Source: Phialocephala subalpina
Lineage: Eukaryota > Ascomycota > Leotiomycetes > Helotiales > Mollisiaceae
DNA length: 64,000 nt
Assembly: GCA_900073065.1 (NCBI GenBank)
Contig: FJOG01000004.1
Span: 1,106,985-1,170,984 of the forward strand
Direction of reading: 5' to 3'
The notes under the pieces are model-generated. The model saw only the letters and a program-made list of their open reading frames with translations. It ran no database searches and had not been told where the DNA came from. A program made the translations under genes and the position numbers. Below are positions 11,322-20,822 of the stretch, piece after piece. The stretch's first letter is position 1. The number at the start of each line of letters is the position of its first letter.

Positions 11322-13922
11322 AGCAGGCAAAGGTGCGGCGACTTCGAGTGATGATGCTTGTCAATTGACAGTAGTGCCTCTGTGCTTGGCTTGCTGCACA
11401 AGAAGCTGTGTGTATTGTGTTTGTTTGTGGACTGAGATGGCAGATTGTAAGTCAGCGAACTGTGTTCAGAAGATTTTGTAGATTCCAATTGAAATTCCAG
11501 GTGTTGTAATTTCGAAGTAGGAGTGGCAATGGGAGATGAAGGACGGGAGTTGACGAGGACTCTAGTAGATCCGCCGGTAGCACGTCGTCCGTAGCTCCAT
11601 AAAGTCCAGGTGAATCGGGATCGGGGAGAATGGCTCGATTTCGCAACCGATGAACGGACTCAAAATATGTGTGCCCTCAAAATATGTCTGTGGCAGAATT
11701 GGGGCATTTGAGGCAAATTTGGACGCATCTTCTCTGTCTCTGCTCTGTCGTCGCTGGACGGCCATATGCATGATGATGCTGATGTCGACTAGGAGCGCGA
11801 TAGCCGTGCGATTGGCGGGTCCGGGATTCACAGATAAAAAATGAGGGGAAGGGGAAGATACTCACGTCGTTATCTCAGATATGCAGCACAACCACACAAC
11901 TTTTGGGGGTATGAAAAATGGGATTGGTATTGGGGAAGAGGAGAAGAGGGCCGTGAAGGGGGGATGGAAGGTTTTTATTGCTGCACGGGATTTGGAAATG
12001 GGATGGTGTGAAAGGTGGATGAGAATTATTAGAGCCCCTCAAGTCGAAGTCGAAGCAAGCTAGGTAAACGCACGCAGCAGCTCCGGTTCCTTTTTCTTCA
12101 CCTGTCTTCGGCCTGTACCGGCCTGTACCGGCCTGTGGTTTGCTCGCCTGCTTACGATTGCTGGATTTCACATCTGAAAGACAGGGCAGTCACAGCAGGG
12201 GTTGCACCATGGCAAGTCTGGGTCCACTTGTTTCTCCTCTTCCTTTTCTCCCCTCCCCTCTCCCAAGACCAGCTAGTAGTGCTTGACTCTGGTCTGTATC
12301 TGACGCTGCACTACGACGACTCTGCGAGTACGAACGAGGAACATCCACACCCCACCAGCCTTCTTTTTGGGATTTTCATGCTTCCTTCCTGGAGAGTTTT
12401 GCTCGGCAGGATTAGCACGAGTGGTGACATGATAGAAAGTTTCTGGCACCATTTAGTACTTTAGCAGATCAGGACCTCTGCATCATACATAGTGTAGAAT
12501 TGGCAACAGAATAGCCGATGCACTCTCGATCCTCGGAAACCCTGTGAAGGGCTGCGAAGGGCTTGGTTTGCAAGCACCCCACACCACAGACACCTGTGCT
12601 CTGAGGCGGGCTGCAGCTTGAGCTGCATATGTCGTGATGTGCAGGAGCCCTCGGTGCAACGTGCATTTGGTTCAACGAATCACCGTGTCTGTGTAGTGTG
12701 GGGCAAAGTAGCCTCACGTAGCAGCGTACATGGCTCGCGTATGGATTTGCTGCTGGACGATGAAAAACTTTCTTCTCTTAGGCCGATGTCGCTGCGAGGC
12801 GCTGCGAGCTATGTCAACCTTATTATTACACACGCATAGCCATTGGTCCGTATGCACAGCAGGAAGAGCTAGAGATCTTGGTGAGATGCTAAACCAGTCC
12901 CGCCGAGGGATGCACCTGGGAGCGAAGCTGTTGTCGACTCGAAAGCGGAAGATTTTGCAGCTTCAAATATTTTACGGCTGGATGCACATTGGCCAGCCTT
13001 CCAGCAGGGGTCCCCGCATCGCATGGTACGTGTGAAAAATGACACATTTGATGCCATCCCAGCCTCCTCGCCGCCAATCAACAGCTCGGGATAGAGAGAT
13101 TAAGACAGGCATCTCGAGAGGAGGGGTTCGTCACAGCTTTGGACCCTTGCTATTTGCCCCACGTCCAGAGACAAATCAGATCTAGATCTTGCTCGGCGCA
13201 TAAGCTCGTGACCACGGAAGTTTTTGGAGTAACAAAAGTACAACATATCGGGCGCAGTCGGAATCGCCCGACTCTTGCTTGCTGGCCTCATTGGAGACAT
13301 GTATTAACCGTTAGCTCATGGAAAAAGAAATGAGAAGAGCGGTCAATGGCGGTCAAGAAGCACTTGGATTCTTCTGTTGTTACTTGAAATATTTGTATGA
13401 CTCTCTCTTCCGATCTTGCGGCACGGCCTGGATGCTTCGGGAGTGTGAATGGCTGATTACAACGTTTCTCTGGAAGAATTCTCCAGCGCCACCTCACCGT
13501 GTATGGAGTGTGGGATGGAAAGTGGAGTAGAGAGGCGCCGAGACAGGACAGATATACCGGCTGCACTACAGCTATTGAGACTTGACTGGGACCTGGATGT
13601 ATTCATCTGAATGCGTGTTCAATTCCTCAAAGGAGTTGATGTTTCCCGCAACTCCGCGAGGCTGCAATATGCAGACAAAATCCTGGTCAAGGCTGCGAGA
13701 GTGGGATGGCCCGAGCGTGGGGGTGGGTCTATGCCAAATTTAGTTTGGTGCAGCCTTGCTTTCCGCTGATGTTTGACTGGATATCGCAAAGCGCGATAAC
13801 CTCTTTATTTACTTTTAGGAAGTTAACTTCTAACTATTGCCGACGCACAACACATTCAATCGGCCTTGAAACTCTTGTCACACAATATTCAGAGAATTGG
13901 CTTGCCCAATAACATATTCAAA
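11322..13922. other. Long divergent intergenic region, GLT1 to APC15
   Basis: About 2.6 kb between the divergently transcribed GLT1 and APC15 genes. No convincing coding region on either strand. A pyrimidine-rich stretch and a 10-bp direct repeat at 12111-12137 are noted separately. It probably holds both promoters and 5' leaders. Confidence 0.5.
12111..12137. repeat. 10-bp direct repeat, 2.7 copies
   Basis: The unit GCCTGTACCG is present twice in tandem and followed by a third partial copy GCCTGTG; a related CCTGTCTTCG precedes it. It lies in the GLT1/APC15 intergenic region. No function is evident. Confidence 0.7.
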
Positions 13923-14981
13923 ATGCTATCTCTACCAAGTCTAGCTCTACAAGACGTTTGTACAACACACCTGCTCTCTTGCCCGTTTCTAACCATTTGC
14001 TCAAAGTCTTACACGCTATGGTACACTTCCTCGACATCCAATAATCCCTCTCCCTACCTCGAGTCTACCGAAAATGATCCGTCTTCACAACCTCGCCAAC
14101 ATTCCAACCCTCATCATCGACGACACGCCCTCCAACGATCCCCTCTTGCCCGCCTCCGACACGATGAAGAATACATGGAACGCCGCAAGCAAAACATCCA
14201 CAACTTCGGCAGCTCATGGATTAAGCCGCCAGGATGTGCCAAAACCCTCCACCAACTACGCGAAGAAGATCGAGAAATGAAAGAGCACCAAGAAGCACTT
14301 CGGCGCGAACAACTCGCACAAGAATTGGCCGAGGCAGAAGCCGAAGGTGTTGAAGACTTATTGCAAGGTGAAGGTGCGGATGGAGAAATGGAAGAGGCCC
14401 GCGATCTTGACGATGATGTTCCGGATGCTGAAACTACAGGAATAGCAGAAGATGACTCCGATGGCTCAGACGAGGAGAACGAGATTGAAGAAGTGCATAT
14501 TCCTGTGCTTACTTCAAGGCTTCAAAGAGTACCGGACGATGTCTATCGAGAGGCTATCATACGTGGAGACCAACTTGGTGCTGACAGATTTGATGAAGAT
14601 GGTGGCCTGGCGCCGGATGAAGAGGATCATTCTGGGATGCTTCAAGAGGAAGACTTGGTGCATGAGAATCAAGATCAGCATGACGATGACTTGGACATGG
14701 TAGATCTCGACGCGGATATCCCAGATGCAGACGAAGGTGGCTATGAGCATACAGACACAGAGGCTGAGTTGACGAGCAGCGATGATGATAGTGTGGATGC
14801 ACGATTACCACAGCCATTCGCTGCAGCCACAAGCATGGTCCGGAGTGATGGTACACAGAATAGCATGGATCTGAGCAGTATCATTTCCGGAGGTAGCAGC
14901 CAGGCAGGAGGCAGTAGTCCTCGAGGAAGAATGGGTCTACGAGGTCGTGGATGGCGATCATCTGGGGCTGGGCAGCAGTGA
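13923..14981 (+). CDS. APC15: Anaphase-promoting complex subunit 15 (Apc15/Mnd2-like)
   Basis: Proposed subunit of the APC/C ubiquitin ligase that helps release mitotic checkpoint complexes. The diagnostic block is near residues 75-110: RLRHDEEYMERRKQNI followed by HNFGSSWIKPPG, matching what I know of the fungal Apc15p family (Arg-rich helix, then FG-x-x-W-x-x-PPG). The rest is strongly acidic with long Asp/Glu runs and an Arg/Gly tail, also typical. A 51-nt intron at 13956-14006 (GTTTGT..AAAG, CTAAC branch site) joins LALQD to SYTLWYTSS, which fits the family N-terminus better than reading through. The intron is a multiple of three and stop-free, so it is easily missed. Spliced product 335 aa. 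Start is the ATG at 13923. Convergent with BET1. Confidence 0.75.
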   Translation: MLSLPSLALQDVCTTHLLSCPFLTICSKSYTLWYTSSTSNNPSPYLESTENDPSSQPRQHSNPHHRRHALQRSPLARLRHDEEYMERRKQNIHNFGSSWIKPPGCAKTLHQLREEDREMKEHQEALRREQLAQELAEAEAEGVEDLLQGEGADGEMEEARDLDDDVPDAETTGIAEDDSDGSDEENEIEEVHIPVLTSRLQRVPDDVYREAIIRGDQLGADRFDEDGGLAPDEEDHSGMLQEEDLVHENQDQHDDDLDMVDLDADIPDADEGGYEHTDTEAELTSSDDDSVDARLPQPFAAATSMVRSDGTQNSMDLSSIISGGSSQAGGSSPRGRMGLRGRGWRSSGAGQQ

Positions 14982-15254
14982 TAGCTGAGTTGTAGTATCA
15001 CGACTGACCATCACCCAGTATCATTAGTCGTTGTAGGCCTACTGGTTTATGTCTCAACGAAGTGTAGTGTATTAACAGAGCCCACCTGTGGCATCAACAA
15101 TAAAAGCATATAATACAGCCCTCCAGAAACGCCATGCAATGCACTGCTGTGAAGTCCCATATACAGTTCTGCCCTCTACTCTTCGGTCTCATTCTCTCCT
15201 TCCCTCTAACCGATTCGATCCATCGTCTCCTTTTCTCTCGACACCTCTGCTCTT

Positions 15255-16137
15255 TTAAAACACCCACACATAGAAGAACAAGAACCCAACCACAGCAAAG
15301 AACCCCAACCACACTTTCCATCCAACACCCGTCCGCTCAGCCATAAGTAGCATCCGGTTCATCGTGCCTCTTAACCTAACTCTCGTACTATCGAAGCTGT
15401 CATTCATTTTCTCAGCTAGGGCTGAGGAGTCGCGGATCTCGTCGCCGATCGCTATTGTCATCTATTCATTTCATCAGCGCTTTGGTCCATCAGAGTCGGC
15501 GATGGAGTCAGAGTTGGTATGGGGGTTCATGGAGAGCCCCATCTCCTCATCCCTCGTCTCTGAAGTGATGAAAAGAACAACTCACATCCTTCAACAACCT
15601 AACCTTCCCCATAATTCCCTCAACCTGCCCATCATTCTGACTCTCCAACTCATTTAACACCGCATCACTATACTGTCCCCTCCTATTCGGCGTCGCCGGT
15701 CTGTACCCTCCCATCCCACCATTCCCCAAATCCGCTCCTAGCCCCGCAGAGCCATTAGAAGACGAAGCTGGAAATCCATAGCCGCCTGAATACGGAGAGG
15801 AAGTTTTCCGGCTCGAGTTGGAAGAGGATGGGGCGCCGCTGTCGTAGTTCTCGAAGAGGGCAGAGCGGGGATCTCGCTGATGGAGAGTTGAGGAGGGGAA
15901 TCTGTTATTCGATCATTAAAAAATGATTCAGAGACAGTAGCGCGATGGCAGAAGCAGTAGAGGGAGCAGGGTGTTCGATGCGCAGGCGGCCCAACAGTTA
16001 CTTTGACGTGTTCTTGGCGCTGCTGAACACAAAGCCCATTTCCCCTTTAACGAAACACCAATATTGAAACTGAGCTAAGAGTGGGAAGGGAAAATGCGAA
16101 CGGGGAGAACTGGACTTGAGACTCACCTTGAAGACAT
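15255..16137 (-). CDS. BET1: Bet1-type Qc-SNARE
   Basis: ER-Golgi vesicle fusion SNARE. Three exons, 16137-16127, 15901-15586 and 15461-15255, give 177 aa in frame. The first exon is only 11 nt (ATG TCT TCA AG) before a GTGAGT donor and a 225-nt intron; the second intron is 124 nt. The N-terminus is Ser/Gly/Tyr-rich. The SNARE helix runs from about residue 85 to 150 (NELESQNDGQVEGIMGKVRL, AIGDEIRDSSALAEKMNDSF, then GTMNRML), with a Bet1-type phenylalanine (DSFDSTR). A single C-terminal membrane anchor follows (VWLGFFAVVGFLFFYVW). The acceptor for exon 2 is clear; the short first exon is inferred from splice sites and frame. Tail-anchored topology expected. Confidence 0.85.
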
Positions 16138-16711
16138 AGTTGTTGTGGTTCTGGAGAAGAGATTTGGGGATGCGCGACCTGGGGAGATCTGTTCGGTTGG
16201 TTGAAGCCACCCAGTCACAATTTTGAAGTGGACTCGTGTGGTGAAAGGGTCTTTAACACGATGTCCCCAATCACGACACGTCTTTGTAGTCGAGATCGCG
16301 ATTTTATTATCGTCGATGAATTAAATAGAATTGTTTGTCACGAAGAAGAGTTATTGAGGTCCGTTTTAATTCCGCAGGACCGATGAACCTTTAATTCTTC
16401 TCTAAAGTACAACCATGCTCATGATAACCCTGCCTCCATGCATCATTTGCAGATTGCTATCCATCGTAATATCGTATGCCCAGAGTCCTCATAATGCAAT
16501 TGTGTAGGAAGTAACTTTTGTCGACGAAGAACGAAAAGATGCTCGCCAAGTAATTGCGCATGCGAAAGAAGGAGCGAGGGAAACAACTATCCAGGTCCAA
16601 GACGAGACCGAATCTGGTAGAACCGCCAACCAATGCCTAACGAGAAAGCTCCTTTGCTATTTTGGAAACTCAAGGTAAACAGTCCACCACGGTCGCATCG
16701 TGTGTCCCAAT
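16138..16711. other. Intergenic, BET1 promoter and CHZ1 3' flank
   Basis: No reading frame of interest. It holds the upstream region of BET1 and the downstream region of CHZ1, which are tandem on the minus strand. Confidence 0.5.
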
Positions 16712-17156
16712 CTAGTGCTTCATCTCCTCATCCTCGTCCTCGGGGGCTTGGAAATCGTCGTCCTCATCTTCATCCTCGTCCTCGTCAGCGGGCATCTCAG
16801 CAGCAGCCTTGGCGAAGTCGATGTTGCGGCCTCGAGTGCGACGACCGGATGGGATGATGTTGTCGGTGTTAATCTCCTCCATGTTGTCTTCGTCCTCCTC
16901 ATCGGCTGGGGGCGGTCAGAAAATGCGCAAACGCAGGGAGAGTTAGCTTACCAACGGGCTCGTTCTGCGCAACGTGTTAATTGAATTCTCTCTGGATCAG
17001 AGATCAGATTATTGAGCTTACCTCGTCAACTTCATCATCCTCAGAGCTGTCATCAACGTCCATGCCAGTATCCTCGACGGGTTCGGCGGCCTTGCCCTTT
17101 CCCTTGTTTTCAGCAGCGGTTTGGATGTTCTCCTTCGTAGTGGAATTGTCGGCCAT
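16712..17156 (-). CDS. CHZ1: Histone H2A.Z-H2B chaperone Chz1
   Basis: Nuclear chaperone that delivers H2A.Z-H2B to the SWR1 remodeller. Three exons, 17156-17022, 16964-16952 and 16905-16712, total 342 nt, 113 aa. Exon 2 is only 13 nt, flanked by good GTAAGC and GCGCAG sites; it encodes NEPV and the first base of the next codon. The conserved CHZ motif follows: EEINTDNIIPSGRRTRGRNI continuing IDFAKA (about residues 60-85). The N-terminal third and C-terminal tail are acidic (DVDDSSEDDEVDE, DEDEDEDEDDDF), as in all Chz1 proteins. Length is normal for the family. The start ATG at 17156 is the only sensible one. Confidence 0.9.
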
Positions 17157-17862
17157 CTTGACTGATTGTTGACCGACTTTGTATGAAGAGAATGTGTGAT
17201 TTGAGTTGAGAGTGAAGTGGAGTGGAATTGAGGTGATTGTTCGGAAGTTGCTCTTCGCGAAGATATTTGGTCGCGGAGGGAACGCGCCTGAGCCGTTGGA
17301 GCCTGCTCTTTTTTGGACCCACCTTGCGAAGTGCCTCGTGTATCAGGCCACCAGAAAGCCCACCAGAAAGCCCACCAAAATGGAGGCCGATGAAATTCAG
17401 TCGCTGTGAGCCAATCAACTATTGTCGCAACCAGATTTTGAGAATGAGACAGGTAGGAAGTGACAAACTTTCTGGACAAAGACTGAAGCCCCTGAAATAT
17501 CAATCTCGCGACTCGAAAAGACGAGATCGCCAGCGGTCGTGCAATCACCAATGTAATAATCTGGCCAATAGCAGCAAAAGTATCAACTGAAATTGGAAAG
17601 TCCTTCGTCTTCAACACTTATAATGCAAGTAAACTTTTGGACAAAAGGAAGACGCAAAGAGAGATGTGCTCTTGAAGAGTGAGCATATACTTTCCTACTT
17701 ACTGTGGCAATCTCTTGTCCGTATTGTTCGAGACGAGATATATCATGTCTGCCGTGTTACAATGCCTTCATGCGTTCGAAATGATTCTCAGGGGTAGGAA
17801 GAAGAACACAGAGGAAGAAGGAACATGTTTAACACACGTTGTATTGGGTATCAAGTGCTCAT
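17157..17862. other. Intergenic, CHZ1 promoter
   Basis: No coding region supported. A 12-bp direct repeat (CCACCAGAAAGC, two copies plus a partial) lies near 17348-17380. EMC10 ends just beyond. Confidence 0.5.
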
Positions 17863-18489
17863 CTATGCCTCTCCTCCGCCAGCAGTCATGAGCAACATAA
17901 CACCAGCAAGAATAACTGTAAATCATTAGCATCACATCCACAATCCAGGAAAAATAATCTACTCACCCCACCAATACTTCTGTAGCATCGACTTCTCCGG
18001 TTCTGGCTCTGCAACCTTTCCTTCAGGAGACAATACCACCGGTCTATTCAACTCAGGAAGCTTCCCCTTCACCGTCTTCAACACCTTAATCTTCGGTCCA
18101 AAGTCCCTCGTAGCACCAGCATCTATCTTCCCACTCTTGCAGCTCACTCCAATGACTCCTCCTTGTGCATCTAATGACAACACCAATGTTGGTCGGTACC
18201 CTTTCGAGAACGTCTCTGCAGATGTCATCGAGGTCGAGGACTTCCAGCTCGAGGTAGCGATATCGTAGATTCCTACTCGGAGGAGCTTAGATTCGGATTC
18301 TATCTCGGGAGCATCGAAGGATACGAGCTCGGCGGAGAGCGTGGATGGGTTGTATTTGATCTCGGCGAGAGGAGCTGGTGATGAGATTGAGTTGATGGGT
18401 TGAATGTAGACGGTCGTACTGTCAATCAAATCCGACGTGGCTGCAAATACGGAGGTGCATAGTGCAGTGAGGATTATGAGGACCCTCAT
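17863..18489 (-). CDS. EMC10: ER membrane protein complex subunit 10
   Basis: Subunit of the EMC insertase, lumenal face of the ER. Two exons, 18489-17967 and 17915-17863, give 191 aa. A signal peptide (MRVLIILTALCTSVFA, residues 1-16) precedes a lumenal beta-rich domain with VGIYDIATSSWKSS and LVLSLDAQGGVIGVSC. The last exon completes the C-terminal membrane anchor KYWWVILAGVMLLMTAGGGE, the signature end of EMC10. The 51-nt intron (GTGAGT..TTACAG) splits the anchor, so without splicing the protein ends at WWGE and loses it. Length agrees with fungal EMC10. Tandem with CHZ1 on the same strand. Confidence 0.88.
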
Positions 18490-18917
18490 GGCTGGAGTTG
18501 TGCGTTGTTCTCTCGAAGATGGAGAGTGACGTTGAAGTTGGATGCACTGTAACCCTTGCCTGAGGCCGGGCTGTCAAGGTTGGGCCGAGCTCGAGATAGC
18601 TTTATACAAAAGCGACTCTCCACTCAACATTTAGATATTGTTATCACAAACGATAGCTGTTGAATTATAATGGATTAAATCATTGCGTATTTCTAGGATG
18701 CTACGAGAGCATCAAGGGTATCTACAGTTATGACCGCAGAGTATTTACTCCAGTAAGCCATACCATGCTTTATGGCCTATGCCTATCCTTCGGAAACATG
18801 TCCGAATTGCAATTGTTCATCCCATCTCTAAGTGAACGCTGCCCTGCCATAAGATCATTACCAACCGAACGCCATCCCCTCCCAATGCAAATGCCCCTCG
18901 GGGTATCATTCCACCAC
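18490..18917. other. Intergenic, EMC10 promoter / cyclin 3' flank
   Basis: No gene supported. Upstream region of EMC10 and downstream region of the PHO80-like cyclin. Confidence 0.5.
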
Positions 18918-20108
18918 TCATGCTGATTTGTTCTCATGCTTGTCTTCATGCACATTTTCCTGCTTCACCTTCGAAACATCGTCCATCCAAGCCTGCCACT
19001 TATCATCCGCAGTAGGCTCAGATTTGACCTCTGTCTTGACCTCTGGACTGCCTATATCATTGCTATCGTCGTCTTCTTCCTCGTCTTCGTCTATCGAACT
19101 TGTTTCTTCTATCTCGTAGCCCTCAGCGCGTTCCACCAGCCCTCGGTAGTAATCGACAAGAGCCTCTGGGTTCGGCACAATCTTCCAATCCACCCTATAG
19201 AGAAAGTCGAGTTCCAAGAGTCCCAGCTCTGCTATTCGAATCCCCCCTACTCGAGCATAAGTCGCATTATTCCAGAAGGAGTCGGACAGACCCTTTGCAG
19301 CCACCGTCGCAGCCGTAATCAGAAATCGGTGGACTGTGAGTGTCGTAATAGTGAATGCCGGGTATAGCAGGCACAGTCGGTCAATGTAATAGACCATGGA
19401 AAGTAAAAGTGGCGGTGTTAGAGTTGCATGTTTGGCAAGTCTTTGAAGGTAGTCATGGACAGAAATGCCTGGAGGCGTTCTATACAATATCTGTTAGTAT
19501 ATAGCTTTTTGATCAGCGAAGGCTGCTCACCGAGAGTGGAATCTGGTGAGAACTCCAGTCCGCAGCGGGAGGCTGTCATTTGTCTGTATGAGCTCGTTTA
19601 TCATGTCTGATATAATAACCACCATATCCTCCACAGGGCAAAATTCATATTTGGCAGGCAAGATTTTGACTGCTGATTGTTCGGGACGGGAGCGCTTCGG
19701 CGGTATTGTTTGACTGACAGTATTCGTGGATACTGGTGGGTCCTGAGACTGTCGCCTTTTCATTCCAGGCGATTCTGGCTTTAGAATGGGCTTCTCTGGA
19801 GAAGGAGGTATAGAGGAGGCAACGACTGGCACTGTTGCCAATTCAGGCTCCTGAGGACGCTCGGCTTTGACGAGTGGTGATCCCTTTCGAGTCTCCATCT
19901 TTGAGCTCAATCTAGGACTCCACTGCGTACTGGCGTCTACATATTGCGTGCGACTCGCTGCGATGGGGATAGGTTTCGTGGGGGGCGCCTTGGACTTGGA
20001 CGGTCTTCTAGATAATGGTGAAGTGGGTAGCGAATGTGATGATGGCGCATAATGGAAAATCGGTGAAGATGCTGGTGAAGATCTGTGCTGTGATACTGGC
20101 TTCAGCAT
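18918..20108 (-). CDS. PHO80/PREG-like cyclin
   Basis: Cyclin of the PHO80 family; in Saccharomyces (Pho80) and Neurospora (PREG) such cyclins hold the CDK that inactivates Pho4/NUC-1 when phosphate is plentiful. Two exons, 20108-19531 and 19479-18918, 379 aa, joined across a 51-nt intron so that TRFHSR continues into TPPGISVHDYLQRL. Residues 1-130 are low complexity and Ser/Pro/Lys-rich, with CDK-like SP sites. The cyclin box (about 150-300) has ISDMINELI, YLQRLAKHATL, PPLLLSMVYYIDRL, FTITTLTVHRFLI and SDSFWNNATYARVGGI with ELGLLELDFL, all family hallmarks. An acidic tail follows (SIDEDEEEDDDSNDIG). Start is the ATG at 20108; the GTG four codons upstream is not used. A PCL-type cyclin is the alternative. 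Divergent from the next gene, and 4.8 kb from VTC4. Confidence 0.85.
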
Positions 20109-20822
20109 GATCTCGAGCACACAGTCATGGTCTCTCCTTCGCAGTGGTTCTCAAGAATCCGGGGCGGAGAGTGGGGTCGCAGGATAAAAAGGAAGGTCCC
20201 TGAAGTGCTTTTCAAGCTGTGTATTCCTTTGTCGATATGTCGGATAAACGATGAGGCTGTGAATGCTTCTGCCGTTCAAGTTCGTTCGTGATATTGAGTG
20301 TGTTCGTGGTAGCAAAGTTGTGGGATGAAATTTTAACGTGTAGTCGGCCTACCTAGACCGACTTGACTCGAGTTCGAGAACGAACTCAATTCAGTGGAAA
20401 CAAGGCGCGAAATCGGATTTCCGCCACACTTTTGAGGGCCTACATGTTCTGGAGTCTGCTGCCCTTGGTATATCTTCGGCAGCAACTGATGAGAGTGTTG
20501 AACTCTGGATGCGGCGTTTTTATGTTCATGCGCATGTTCGTTGATCAGAGCCGATCGACAAGGCTGAATGGAAAGCTTGGATGTTCCGAGGCGAACTTTG
20601 GCAGAATGCAACAAACTTAATACATTAATCCGACCACGCTTGATTTACGACAGCCCGGGACATTCATATTATCAGGAGCTAGGACGCAAATCCTAAAGTT
20701 ATTCGAAGCTGCTTGCTTTGAGAATAATTCTATCGATACAACAATAGCATCGACAAAACCAAACTTCTCTCCGCTCCCTCGAATGTGCATACGACGCACG
20801 ACTCGTCATACTCTCCTCCATC
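20109..20822. other. Divergent promoter region
   Basis: Shared upstream region of the cyclin (-) and the armadillo-repeat gene (+). No coding region supported. Confidence 0.5.

Noticed and set aside
12105..12140. CRISPR-like array
   Set aside because: The direct repeats are 10 bp with no spacers, in a eukaryotic intergenic region.
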